Origin: Rotaria socialis
Taxonomy: Eukaryota; Rotifera; Eurotatoria; Philodinida; Philodinidae
Assembly: GCA_905331475.1 (NCBI GenBank)
Contig: CAJNYU010001305.1
Location: 124,001 to 188,000, forward strand
DNA length: 64,000 nt
Direction of reading: 5' to 3'
The position numbers and the translations under genes were made by a program. Under the pieces are notes generated by a model. The model was not told where the DNA came from. It did no database searches and was given only the letters and a program-made list of their open reading frames with translations. Positions 1-13,343 of this stretch are shown piece after piece (position 1 is the first letter of the stretch; every line of letters starts with the position of its first letter).

Positions 1-653
1 TGTTATATTTCTCCATTAATGCATCAGCCACATGTTGTCTATTCACCAGTTGTATGCTTAATTGGCAATAATACACAGCAAATTAGCCATTTAGTTTTTC
101 TTATTTTCGTCTTTGATAACTATACGAATATATTTTATTTAATCAACTTAAGAAATATTTCAAGGATAAATTATCCATTGGTTATATCAACATAATTGCT
201 TGTACGATATTCAATTAAGAGATTCCTTGTGCAAAACTGATTTAATAGTGATGTTTTGTTAATTAACCAGAAAATAGTATTAAACTCACTAATTCAAATA
301 GGATTGATTGGTATCATCTAGTTTGTTATACCCATCTTATTAGACATAAAAACCATAGTCAACCTTTTCTTTTTCATATTTGATGAAAGCTATAATTAGT
401 AACATAGGATTATTTCATCTTCTCAAAAGAATAAAGAAAGTAAAAGAGAATTATGGGCGGTCAAAAATTCTGAATAGAATTGAAATATAAAGAAAAACGT
501 GCTTTAAATAAGAAAATTATATCTAGTCGTTGATAAGAATAAGACTGATTTAAAAATTCAATTGATTTATTTTACATTGATTGAGCAATCATTTATATTC
601 ATTTTTATAATATTCATAATAACAAATTAAGAAAAAGAAAACTCTGTCTTAGT
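1..653. other. AT-rich non-coding stretch
   Basis: No convincing coding exon, RNA gene or repeat is visible. The sequence is AT-rich with stops in all frames and could be the 3' flank of the membrane-protein gene that follows on the minus strand. Confidence 0.5.
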
Positions 654-1133
654 TCATACGATTTGCAATGGAAATGTTACTGTTTTAGATTCTGACGGCA
701 TTCCATTCGAGTTTGAATATGTTTCAATTAATAATGGTTCCATGTCACCTTTTGTGATTTTTCCAATTAATGATTGTTTCCATACTAAACAACGTTTAGC
801 CTTTTCAATATCTTCTTGTGTGTCTCCAAAATAAAAATTTTCTATTTCAACTTGTCTCTGTTTATATAAACTAAGTGAAAGTAAAATAACTGTTAATACT
901 GAGTAAACAATTAAAATTAAAAATATATATGAAAATGGACTTGAAAAAGAAAATATTGAAGGTAATGATAGAACATCGGCATTTGTTAAATTTAGCGTTC
1001 GGTTATTATTTATTATATATTCATCGTAAAATGTTTGATTATTTAAATCATCATCTTCATATGGTAAATGATAATTATCTGTATCATAATAAATAACATC
1101 AGCACGATTAATTAATGTTAAATTTGATATCAT
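654..1133 (-). CDS. Small single-pass membrane protein, unrecognised
   Basis: A single-exon reading frame of 159 residues starts at a true ATG and ends with TGA. The N-terminal half (about residues 1-60) is acidic and Asn-rich, with several N-glycosylation sequons (NLT near residue 4, NQT and NRT further on). One strong hydrophobic segment follows (about 66-90, with the core FLILIVYSVLTVILLSLSL), then a short basic patch (YKQRQ) and a charged tail of about 65 residues. This is the layout of a type I/III single-pass protein with a glycosylated extracellular N-terminus. The small size and the order sequon, one helix, charged cytoplasmic tail recall KCNE potassium-channel beta subunits, but no diagnostic KCNE signature is clear, so I do not name it. 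The nearest other gene lies almost 4 kb away. Confidence 0.5.
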   Translation of the reverse strand: MISNLTLINRADVIYYDTDNYHLPYEDDDLNNQTFYDEYIINNNRTLNLTNADVLSLPSIFSFSSPFSYIFLILIVYSVLTVILLSLSLYKQRQVEIENFYFGDTQEDIEKAKRCLVWKQSLIGKITKGDMEPLLIETYSNSNGMPSESKTVTFPLQIV

Positions 1134-2398
1134 TTTTTTTAAATTTATATTCTACAAAAAAAAAGGAAAAAAATACGATTGGAATTCTACTGGATCATTC
1201 ATTCATTTAACGAGACATATTTTCTAAGGTTTCATAGTGAATCAATTTAGGTATACCCCCAGTGAATCAGGTAATCAGTTTAAAAAAGAAGAACAAACAT
1301 AATCTTGTGGAGGTGCGTTTGCTTTCTTTTCTTTTTTTAGCTTAAGGCATATTGAGAAAAAAACCTTGTGCATTTTAAAATTATTTATTTCCTACGCAAA
1401 TAAACTCAAGATATGAAGCCTTAAGAAGAAACTGTTCTAATAAGATTTCAATTGTTGATCATGTATATAATTTAGCATAGCAATTATTATTGCTTCTTTG
1501 ACTTTCTATAAGGTTTAACTGTGAAATCATGATTAATATCTCACCTGAATGATTTATATTTAATTTTCTCTTGAGAGTTCTAATAATTGAAAATTTCTTT
1601 TTGTTTTAAAATTTATTCATGAATAAAAATTCAAGATGTTTTTTTTAAAATATTCTATTATAATTGAACATGACTAGAACTGAAAAATGTTACCTATTTA
1701 GAACACGGAAAAGAATATGAATCTGCCTATCCGTCGTACGTAAAGTAGTTGTGGCTTGAAAAGAACAGAAGAACAAGGGCCACAAACGGAAATGAACTGT
1801 CAAGAGAGGAAGAAACAGTGGGTGAACAACTATTGTTCTGTTCATGCTGAATGTTACCTATACGACTCAATAATCTATTCTTTTTCTGATTGAATACCAA
1901 CTGTTATATTCATCACAAATGAATGAGGAAATTCTTATTCTTATTCTTATTCTTTTTTTTAAGAAGAATTACTCTTTTCTTGAAATCAGAAAGAAATTTT
2001 TCGAGCTAAACCAAAAATAGAAAATACTCAAGAGGATTAGAATAACAAATGAACAAAAACTCATCTATTTTTACTTACAAAATCAAGCAATTAGAAAACA
2101 AATTAGTTTCATCGTTGTATTATTGTAATTCTTTACATTATCAAGACGACAATCTTCCTTGATTACTGAATATCATTTAACGATGACCTAAATGGCATTC
2201 ATTCACTACTCTACTCCACCACTCATTCACTCACTCAGTCGTCTTTACTTGCTTATGGGGAAAGAAAATTGTTTCCTCTCTGTATATGTGTGATCAGAGC
2301 CGAACGAAAGGAGGAGAGTGTTAAATCCGCATACTGATTGAGACGACGAGAACGGCAGTAAGAGACGATTGCAGAAAAGGCCGTGTTACTCTTTCTCT

Positions 2399-2438
<40 letters not shown>

Positions 2439-5000
2439 CTCCTTCGACATTCTACTAGTTTTCCTTTTTTCTTGTTCTTTTCATATTTCTGTCGTCTTAT
2501 TGCCTACAGGCGATCATCATCAAGCACCATCTGTTACGACTACCATGCTCTCTCTTTCATGTTTCGCTTAACATAGAAGAAGATAGCGAAATGGAAGGAA
2601 AAGAGAAATCGAATTTTGATGCATATATATATATAATTTCTTCTTGCTTTTTGTTATGTCATCAACAACATGAGGAAAAAATGATCTATAATCATGTTTC
2701 TTGTTGTTGTAACCAAAAGAACTGAGCTGAAGCTCATTAAGTAAGAAAAATATGATGATATGTTTTTTGCCGCCAATGATGAAATCTAATGCATATGCAA
2801 AACACAAAGACAATACACATAAATATTCCTAAAAAATAAAGATCAAAGTCTATAATAGTTACTCATGAAGCATATTCAAAACAGGAAGTCTTGATAATAA
2901 ATTAGTATAATCTTTTGCGTAGATATAGTCAAAGAATAATTTAATAATATGTATATGGTTAATAAAGAAAAAATTAAACTATTCGCGAATCGCGATCCGT
3001 CGAATATAATTATTATTTCAGGGTATGCAGCTAAATATTTCATTTAATTATTGAAGAATCTTAATCAAAAGTAATCTATCTTTAAGTCAATGTAAAATAT
3101 AGTAAAGGACTAAAATTACAGAAATATTTTCGTCTTTTACTTTCTAATGTTTGATTGGATTCAAGCCAGTAGACGTACTCAAAATTCGATAAATAGATGT
3201 TAAATAATCATTATCACCATTTGATTCTTTCAAATAAAGTACAAACACTGAGTCAATTTGATGGTAGTAATATGAATTCATGATTATTAAATAATAATAT
3301 TCATATATTATCTATACTGACCATTGAAGATGTAACTTAGACTTTTTCAATTAAATGTTATGTTCAAGTAGTAAACATCGATATAAAATGTAATAGGCAT
3401 CAATTTGATAGTAATTATTGTTCACGGTATCCCATATATCAAGGAATTAAAATGTTTGCGATCGAAAGGGAAGACAGATTCAATAAAACTTATTCATGAA
3501 AATATCTTAAGAACGATCAATAAATGAAAATATTGTATTCGTCATTATTCATGTGAAGATTGTAAATGAAATGATAGAAAAATTAAGAACTATAAACTAA
3601 TAAGAAATCGAAAAAAATATAGTTCACGTCATTGATATTGATAAATCACTGTTGAATGATGATAATCAGGTAAATGAATCATCAATCGAAGGTCAATATT
3701 TGATCGTCTATGTGTAAAATGAATATTTTATTATTCTAAATAGCTGTGTTGAATATACAATTTATTCACATTCTGCCAATTGTTAACTTAAAAAAAAAGA
3801 AATGATTTTGAAGCATTGATCAATTTTACATATGAATTTATATGATGAAATATTTACAAAAATATTATTTTAAGACTAAGAAATTGATGGGAAAAACAAA
3901 AAGATGAAAATTCATTTATTGAAATAAAGATTAACTAATCTAATCAAAAAGAGATGAAGAAAAATAAATTCTCTTTTTACATCATAATAATTTAAAGCCG
4001 ATTAGATTTTATTTTACGCCCTATTATAAACCATGCGATTCATATCGGGAAAAGCAATCGGTATCCCAAAAACTAATCAAGTTTAGTTTCATTATTACGC
4101 AGTTGGCAATTTTTTACTTCAATTTCATTATAGCATATTGTTGATAGTGTACCCAGTAACACGTCATAAAGAAAAAAAAATCTTAATTATTTCAGTTGTA
4201 TAAACAATCTTTAATTAATCTACGAATTCTTTGAAAATAGATGTTCATGTATAGCAATACTTTTAAAGAAACGTCTATGTATTTGTTTTGTCTCTACATT
4301 TTATCTTTACTCTTGTTTTTTACGTAATAAAAATGATTTTTGAACAAATATCGTTTGAAGACACCATGTAAATCTTGAATTCATGCAAGTTCTATGAATT
4401 GTGAGCGAATTCAATAAGTTCAAGCAATAGAACCAATGAAAATGCTGAATGACACAAACATAATTTACGTTTTCTCAGTTTTAATGCATGCATATAAATA
4501 GATGCTCATACTATTAGTTACTCAAAAGTATCAAATACTAATTTTACATAATCTCAAAAAAGTATACAGATTAGTAAAAGGAAAGCCATTCAAAAAAAAT
4601 GAAATTAAGACTAGAAGCAATCAATGTTTCGCTGCGGTTAGGTTCGCGATCTGAAAAAAACTTCAATAGTAACTTATGTCAGGACAGAAACTGGAACAAG
4701 AAATGTAATTCCACAGTTCCCTAGATTTAATCTTAATTTTTAAAATAACTACATGAATAAAAACGAGTTAGTACCTATCTTTGATTATTGAATATGATAA
4801 TTTTTGATTAACTATTTACATGGTTAAAAAGCAAAATGATATTATTTCTCGAAGAAAAACGAAAGTGAAGACACAAAAATACAGTATATGTGCGCTTATA
4901 TGTGAAAAAGAAAAAAAGAACGAAAATTAGTTGAAAGACTCGTTCGTTAAAGAAACGAATAAAAACATAAAAGAAATATTCGATAATTTTTTAAAATTTA
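1134..5000. other. Long gene-free interval
   Basis: About 3.9 kb of AT-rich sequence with only short, unsupported reading frames. The only clear structure is a CT microsatellite near 2405-2435. The reading frames overlapping it are low-complexity artefacts. Confidence 0.5.
2405..2435. repeat. (CT)n microsatellite
   Basis: About 15 uninterrupted CT dinucleotides, preceded by imperfect CT/CCCT sequence. It creates spurious Leu-Ser and Arg-Glu frames on the two strands. Confidence 0.9.
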
Positions 5001-8000
5001 TTATGAATGGTCATTTATTTGAACTGTTTTGAAATATTCATTTCCTTCAATAACACGTTGATATAAACGTGATGCCACTGGAAAATATTCTTCATTCCAT
5101 AATTGCTTATTTAATTCATCCAATGATTCATCATCAGTTGACTCAAGACCGCTTTCATCTTGAATTTAAAAACAATGATATGTTTTTATTTTAAAACAGT
5201 AACTAAAATTCTTACTGAGAGTTTCATCAAAAAGTGTAAGTAGTACTTTCAGTTGGTCTTCAGTAAACCAAAGTGGTTGATTGTCAGCTTTTTCATAATT
5301 ATTATCGCAATAATTCCACAACGCTTTACAGACAAGGCTAAAATAACGAAGTATTTTTAATTCAACACAATACAATTATGTTTATTCTTTGTAAAAATTT
5401 CTACTAGAAACTATTTAGATTGTGTGACAAAACTCGGGAAATAGTTTCAGATATATCACGAGGAATAATCATTGGATTTGGTCGAAACTTTAAATAGAAT
5501 CATTTATTTTTGCTTATAGTATCATGAGATCTGTATATGAAACAGTTAAAATGTTCATTGAAATGTGATGCATGGCAAATAGCAGGAAAAAAGATCGACG
5601 ACAACCACTAATGGCAATAGTATGTTCATAAAAGCATCATTGATATTGATACAAAAAAAAGAACATCTCATTCAGTTATTTAACTTTACTTAAGGAATCA
5701 TTTTACATTGCCGAATATTTTTAGTATTTAACGTATCGACTTCTCAATCATTTTCTTCGAATATGTCAGAAAAAAGAGAACCCGCTTTTACTTTTAATTT
5801 GGCAGAATGACAAGTGTTTTTCAAGAATTCAGCTTCATTAAGAATCCCTCACTAGCCTATATTGTTCGACTCAGAAATTATTATTCCGATAAAATACTAA
5901 CAGTTTTAAATGAATAGAACAAAAAGAAAAGATTTTGGTTGTTATCTTTTACTCATCAAGAGAGAATGAGTTTATAATTCGTGCACTGTCATCATGATAG
6001 ATGAAAAAATATGTAATTGAAAACAGAAAAAGCATATATGAACTTCAAATTTAAAACAATATCTAATCCGAGTCAAACTTTTAATTGATTTATAACTTTA
6101 TTTACAAACTAGAGTATACGCATTACTGACGGTTATTTTTTTAGAAGAAATTGAAAATTTTCTTATGATATTTTTGGCACTAATAGTTTTACAATAAAAA
6201 AAGTACCTTGATAATTGCCAATCAGATTGAACTGAATATTCAAAAATATTTATCAAGCTAAAAATATAGAAAGAAATAAAAATTTTAATTGAAGCTAAAA
6301 TATAAACTTGTCAATGCCATGATGAATTTTTAAGCATTCTCGTTTGTCTTCATCGACAGTTAAATTAATTAAAACGCCAATGGCTGCATATAATAATTCA
6401 ACATTATCCGATTGGCAATGATGAATTGCCAAACGATCAACTAAGGTTATATAAAATAAATTTTTTAATTTATGTATCTGATGACTCTAAGTTTTTAATT
6501 TTTTTTTCTTACCTTTACATTTCATTAAAATATCACGAATTTTATTTGTTCTTGATAAATTTCCTAATACACGAAATGCTTCAACAACGCAATCCATTCT
6601 TTCTTCATTTCGTATATATTTAACTAGTACTGTAAAAGAAAAAAAAAGAATTCTCCTATCAAACTTCTTTATGTGTGTTTTACGCTGAGCAAGCGTTTCA
6701 GAATTTCGATTAATATAACTTTGTGAATCATCATAATATGATAAATTATTTAGTGCCATTAAAACATGTACCAATAATTCTTCACTATGGTTGTTTGGTG
6801 ATTCTACAATAAAGTATTTCTTTAAATTTAATGAGCGAATGAAAAACAAAAAATCTTACTGATCAATTTAAATAAAAGATCGATGCAATCATCACGTCGA
6901 ATAATAATTAAACCATTTTCTTCTGAAATAGCTAAATTGCTTAATACACGTATAACTTTATTAATGACATTTTCAATTGAACGAAACTGAGTTATATTCG
7001 AATCGTCAGTAACATCAGCATCTTGACTTATTGAATCATCATTGTCAAGTTTTTCGGGTTTTAATACCTAATTTATATTTAGAATAAAAAGAAAAGCAAA
7101 AGCTAAAACTTACAAGAGAATCAAGCTGAACGTATGAATGAAGAAGTTTCGTTAATGTTTGTAAAGCATGTGTATCTTTCATAAATGTTAAACGAGCATC
7201 TTCACTTTTAGCCATCATATTACCAAGAATAAAACAGATACGCACCACCAATGCCTTTTCAAAAGAAAAATTAATTCAACTTATAAAAGAAGACTTCTCT
7301 AGTCAATAGAATGTGATGCACAGCGAAACTCATTTTCGATCATTATCTATTATCAGTCTCAGACTTAAGAACAATCTGCCGTAATTTTCAATAATGCAAT
7401 CATAAACATTACAACAAATTAATTCGAAATTCTCAAAGAAACTAATATTAGTTGGTTTAAATATTAAAAACTCCAGATAAATTTAGTCTTGTGATTATAA
7501 GAACATTCGTCTATTTAGACACTATTACCAAATTTGATATAATCTATATTGATTTAGATCTCTAATGCTCAGAATAAAGATTAATTTTTAACCATATAGA
7601 TTGCAATTATTTCATTACCAAACATTAACGAACATCTACCTCTCGTTAATAAGTTAAAAGATTCTTAGTTTGCAAGAAAAATAGAATATAGCAGATTTAA
7701 CAGATTATCAATTAATGATATACGAGTAAACGTTACTTTTTAAATTGATACTATCGAACTTGAACTTGTTTCACCTTGTTATTTGATTATCCAGCTTTCA
7801 AAATGTTTTGAAAAAGTAACTGTCTACTCAAATATCATACTTGTTTTTGTATTATATGGCTAATGCAGATGATTTATTTCTAGATGATGTATCATAATAG
7901 TTTAATGGCTCCTTTGTTTTGAAATCAAAAATTAAAATCAAAAGAAATTAAAATTGAAATTTTTAATGATGTAACGTTTGAAATGTTCTGCTAGTGAAGC

Positions 8001-10485
8001 TTATTCGGAACTAAAATGTAGAACGACGATGTTTATTATTTTTTTCCTTGCTATAAGAATACAAGATATGTAAAGTTAAATATGTCGAGAAAGCACCGGT
8101 GGCGTTACATCAGTTATCGAAATATTTATATATTTATCTATCAAAAAAAAATAATTAAACATTGCTTGCTTCGGAAATAGTAAAAATTATCTTGAAAATG
8201 GTTTGCTGTTAGTATTAAATTTTTCATACCTGATTACTTTCATGTTTAACAAGTATTTTAAGAAATGAACGATAACATGATGAACATTGCACAAGTTTCA
8301 TACAACAATCTGTATGTTGAGTCAATTTACTTGATTATCAAAAAATATTTTTCATTAGATTAACAAAAATCAAACTGAGAAAAATTAACGCTTACCTTAA
8401 TAATCGCACCACATTTTTCATTAAATCTTCATGAGTTTTATCCGTAAAATATTTTAATATAAATGTTAAATGATTGATAAGTTCATCTGATAAGAATTCT
8501 CTTCGATTAAGATCATTTTCAGCTAAATTTCTCAATGTGCCTGTCAACTAGATAGAAAAGAATTTTTTTTCTTGTATAACACAAATTTAAAAGTCTACTG
8601 GTATTAAACATTTAAGTAATTGTTCAAAAAGTTGTGCTTGATCTTTCAACTAAAAAGAAAAAAATATCGAATATTGTAAAAACAAAATCATAGAATAAAG
8701 TCAATTCTTACTTGTAGGAGACGTTTTAAAATATTTTTCAATAGTTCAAACGGTCTCTTCTCAGAAATTAAACAAATAAGTTCATTATTAACAGTTAAAT
8801 TTTTTAATGTTGTACAAAAATAAGCGATTGACTCAAGATTTTGTTCAATATCTATACGTGGTATTGTTTCAAAAAGAAGATCTAAATTTAATTAAAAAGA
8901 CAATACTGTTTTCGTTGTGTTTCTTATAATCTTTGTATATAAAATAAACTTTACCCAGAATATTTGTATTTAAAAAGAAATGATCATTATTTTTATTTGA
9001 AGTTAAATCAGCTGTTATACAAATAATATGTCGTAGATTATTTGCACTACTAATTTGAAACTAATAAAATTGACGAATACATTTTATTTGATTTTAAATC
9101 TTCTGAAATTAAATAAACTTACGGCAAGACTTAAACGAGCAACATGAAATCTCACAAATGAATTTTCCGATGAAATAAAACCAAATAATGTTTTTAATAA
9201 TTCTCCACGTTTCTTATTACTTTTTTTCGCAAATAAATTATGTTTTAATAAACTATTATAAAGATCATTACAAGTTAGATCAAATTGTTCAAAATGATTT
9301 TCTAAAAGAAATATTGTTTTTACTTTTAAAAATCTGTTTACTTAAACAATGATTTCAATACTTTTATAAGCTGTTATAAGTGTATCAACTAGTGGACCGA
9401 TTTCATGTTTCCAAATAAGATTTTCTTCTGATGAATCATCTTTTGTTGATGCCGAACCTATAGTCAATTTATAAAAAGGATACATTTATTTTCCTTTTAT
9501 AATTAAGAAGTATTTGAAGTAACTAGTTCGATGATGTGATGATTTAGTTGTCGTCGATTGTGTACTTGTCGATCCAACATTTGATCGTTGATGATTTGAT
9601 GGTAATGGAGGTTTTGTTTCATTCGAAATGTTACTGTCACCTGAACGCACTTGATCTTGGGATGCTTGATAAATTATTTTTGAAAGCCTAATCAATATTA
9701 AAATAATCAATGAATTTATTTAGTATTGAAAATGTCTATGAAGCATTTTGTTAGGATAATAAAATGATTAGTTGTGCTTTTTATAAATTGTATTTATTTA
9801 ATGAAATATCTTTTAATTTAAACTTAAAAAAGGCACAATTTCAGAACGTGTGAGTATTACTTTTAAGAATCTTAAAATGTGCATAGTTTATAATATACCT
9901 TGGGGGCGGTGGTGCTGCGATGAGAACAGAATTATCAGATATTCCTGCGATTAAACCTAATTGATACATTTTCGATAAGTATTAGGATTCAGGCTTTTTA
10001 CCTTTAGAATTTCGTCGTTTAACATCTGCCGTCTACATCAAAAAAGAGATTTAATTTTTGATTTATTTATTATTTTTGTTTTCAAAAAAACAAAATTCAA
10101 TATCTTACTTTACTGGATCCTGGCCGTGATTCAGCTTCATAATCAATCGATGATGCACTAAAAAAGTAATTTTTCTTTTCTTCTGCTCTTTTTTATATTG
10201 TTCAATATTTTACCTAAACGAATTTGAGTCATGATTGAGTTTACTTAATGTATATCTTGAATCATCACGTGGCGTATAAGGACGTGTTGTCGGCATATCT
10301 CTTAATGATTGTTTAGCATTATTAATTATTTTTGACGGTACATTTTCTACCCATGATGGAATTTCATAAAAAGCCATTGGACTTTCTCTACTATTTCTAC
10401 GATTCATTTTCGTTGAATTAGAATATCCTGAAGGATTTTCTCGGCTAGATGATGAATGAGTACTTTCACTTGGTGAATTACTCAT
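5001..10485 (-). CDS. ARMC2: ARMC2-like armadillo-repeat protein, multi-exon
   Basis: Many short exons on the minus strand. Exon 1 (10214-10485) starts at MSNSPSES and contains SKIINNAKQSLRD followed by RPYTPRDDSR, which matches the N-terminal motif of ARMC2 (SAEIISEARNALR...RPFTPQEAQR). Exon 2 is a 49-nt micro-exon (10109-10157). Later exons encode helical armadillo-like repeats, for example ALNNLSYYDDSQSY, VVEAFRVLGNLSRTNKIRD and LLYAAIGVLINLTVDEDKRE, each with the N-L-(S/T) helix-3 signature. The last exon ends in an acidic tail and TAA at 5001-5003. In animals ARMC2 is needed for axonemal central-pair/radial-spoke assembly and ciliary or flagellar motility, so a role in cilia is likely. 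Introns are mostly 50-70 bp, with larger ones near 5.4-6.3 and 7.26-8.23 kb. A CCAG acceptor-like site lies about 28 nt upstream of the ATG. Individual internal exon borders were not all resolved. Confidence 0.75.
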
Positions 10486-10906
10486 GATGATAATCTTTTG
10501 TCTTTTATTTTATCTGGAAATAAATATCAGCGAAAGTGACTCATTCATAATTGCATTTCACACATTTACGAAAAAGAAACAAACATGCAAACTGACTCTT
10601 TTTATTTGACAAGATTATCGCCATTGATCACGAATAAATGCAAATATTTCTATGGCAATCAGAAGCCTATCAGAGGTAATTTAAAAAAAATTTTTTTTTT
10701 TGTTTTCAAATAAGAAGAAACTTTTATTTTTCTATAAGAATTCATAATAAATGAATTTTTCAATTTAAAATGAAGTCAATCTAAACATTCGCCAATAGGT
10801 AAAACATGGATTTGATGGGCTGTCTTTACTTATTTATTTCATCAGTACGTTTTGTGAGACCCAGTTATTTATTTGTTATTACTGAAATTCGTGAAAAGTA
10901 GCAAAA
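10486..10906. promoter_or_regulatory. Shared divergent promoter region of ARMC2 and CIR1
   Basis: The 421 bp between two head-to-head start codons must hold the 5' UTRs and promoters of both genes. The sequence is AT-rich with T/A homopolymer runs near 10680-10700, and no clear TATA box stands out. A CTGG (CCAG on the minus strand) acceptor-like site lies at 10514-10517, just upstream of the ARMC2 start. Confidence 0.5.
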
Positions 10907-13200
10907 ATGGGAAAAGTAAGAATTTTTGATAGTGTTTATTTTGTTATATCGTTATTTTTTGTGTATTTTATTAGGGCTATGAAAATTATATGTCAAAAAA
11001 ATGGTTTCATCCAACGAATATTGGAAATATGAAACGTCAATATATGGCTGAACAAAAATCTGCTAATGAAAAGCTGCGACAACAGGAATTACGTGAACAA
11101 TATGAACGTGAACAAGAATTGTTTTCTAATAAAAAATTAATGGGTGATGAAAAAGCACGTCTTGGCCTTTCGTTTATGTATAATCCACCGGCTGGAATGG
11201 CTAAACAAGAAGAACCACAACAACAGGAACAAGAACTCAGACGAGCTGATGGAACATTAATTATTAAAAAAGATGAACCCAAATTTGAATGGCAAAGAAA
11301 ATATAATGCACCAAGAGAATCATGGGCTAAAAATGATGATAAAATTCGGGATCAACCTTTTGGCATTGAAGTCAGAAATGTAAGAATCTTTTACTTTCTT
11401 TCTAATGTTAAACTACAAGAAAAAGATTAGATGTAGTAATCACTTTTATCAAATGTAGCTCTGTTTGTGCTTTTAATCAAAAGAACTATGTAAAATTACA
11501 TCGTTTTTCACCATTAGAAAATTTCTGTAATCTTATGAAATATTAGAAGGAATTCTGACCATTGTTGTCAGACTTGAAGATCTATGACTTTGCTTCTATA
11601 TAACACTTCAGATAAAAAAAGAAACAACATACAAAAACTTATGGAACGTCTTGGTTATATGACTTTCACGGGTATTCATTTCAAAATAAACATGGTGTCT
11701 TGAGAATCTCTAATTATCATTCTACGAGCCAAATTATCTGTTCATATGAAGAAAAAGCTTCATTTTCAAAAAGAATATTTAAAAGATTACACTTATTTCT
11801 ACTGTTTATTTTTTCTTATGAAGATCACCTTCTATAATGATGGTCGATAACTATAAACGAAAAAAAAAGAAAGAATGACAAAAATAATGAATATGCCTAT
11901 ACTTAAATTAATAGATCATTTTTATTTTCCTTTTTTTCAAAAAAATATGAGGTGATAGATGGTTTTTTAATAAAGTTAAATTGTCATTTCGATCCGACGG
12001 AGAAGATCATGATGTCTTATTATTTCAAGCGAAATTTTGAAATATTCACTTTTTTTTGACTTATTCTCTTATGCAAAACTTTCGTCTCATCAGTGCTCTT
12101 ATATACAAAATGGGCAGCTATAAAATTTGCATAAGTTGAAAATGTTCGTGTGCAAATGGCTCTGTGTTTATCTTTAGATCTTAACTAGCCGACTATCATG
12201 TGACGAAGAGATTTTTCTCCATTGAATCTCTTTAATGAGTAAGATTAAGTTTAAGTTCAGAGGAATGACAGTAAATTATCGGGGAAACTTTAAACTATTT
12301 TTATTCTTATTTCAATCATTGAAAACTCGAGAAGTCAATCCTTTTTTAGTTTGCTATACATATTCAAGTAATTAGCATCTATACTTTGACTATTTAAATA
12401 GCAATGATATTTTATATAAAACACTATTTTACTAGCTCTTCAACGTGCATTGATCTTGAATAGTCTATTGATAGATTTTGAGTTCATTTATGAAACTAAG
12501 TATATGAAGCAATGCATTGAAGAAACGTTCTTCCGACAGGACTTAGATTATTGCATCTATAACAATGGTTTTATCGATCATTTATCTTTCATCATATGTG
12601 AAGAGTTGAAAACAAAATTAGTTAGTTAAAATAATACAATCGCCATTCAGACAGAATTTAACGATTGACATTGATTGAAATCTTTATCTTTCGATAAGAT
12701 GATCAACACAGAATCAAAATAAAACGAAAATAGTTATGATTTATTCTTAAGTTTAATTATTGATAAAACTTTTCCTTGATGATCAAAACTTTATTTATAT
12801 CTTAACATACTAATATTCTTTTTGTTTTATTTAGGTTCGCTGTATAAAATGTAAAAAATGGGGTCATGTAAATACAGATAAAATTTGTCCATTATACGGG
12901 AAATCTCGTTTCGATAATGATTCAAATCATCCAATAACTCAATTGACTCTTACACAGAATATGCCAACAACAAATGAATTGATCGAAGATTTACATACTA
13001 AAGGCTTAGCTATGCGACGCGGTGGAGCTGAACATATGATGGCTCACAGGGACACTAATAATGATGATGGACATAATCGAACCAAGCAAGAGGAATTAAA
13101 AATGGAATTAGAATTTTTAAAACAACTACCGAAACAAATGAAAAGTCGTCTACATCAACGTCTCAAACATTTACAAAGACACGGAGCGCTTAAAGTTTAA
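10907..13200 (+). CDS. CIR1: CIR1-like transcriptional corepressor (CIR N-terminal domain)
   Basis: Three exons: 10907-10915 (only Met-Gly-Lys), 10975-11379 and 12835-13200, giving about 259 residues. The protein opens [17 protein letters not shown] and continues with [61 protein letters not shown] and then [19 protein letters not shown], a zinc-knuckle-like CxxC...H...C. All these blocks match CIR1 (CBF1-interacting corepressor), which links RBPJ/CSL to histone deacetylase complexes and is also associated with splicing factors. The long Arg/Ser/Lys-rich tail of vertebrate CIR1 is absent; the protein stops soon after the [21 protein letters not shown] helix. Intron 2 is 1,455 bp, far larger than its neighbours. 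Hikeshi starts 143 bp downstream on the same strand. Confidence 0.92.
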
Positions 13201-13343
13201 TCCGTTTTTGTGTATTTTGTTGAATTTATTCTTGATTGTTTACTTTAAATATATCTGAATCAAATTATGTATCTATCTAAACATGTGTTTGTGCTTATTT
13301 CAGATTAATTCAAAACAAAACTAAAAGAATTTTTTTCAAGCTT
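13201..13343 (+). promoter_or_regulatory. Short CIR1-Hikeshi spacer with splice-acceptor-like site
   Basis: The 143-bp spacer carries a pyrimidine-rich TTATTTCAG ending at 13303, 40 nt before the Hikeshi ATG, with no matching donor required nearby. It could be a trans-splicing acceptor for a spliced leader or the end of a 5' UTR intron. Confidence 0.4.

Noticed and set aside
2253-2571. Overlapping frames on both strands with Arg-Glu or Leu-Ser runs
   Set aside because: They are translations of the CT microsatellite and have no domain or splice support.
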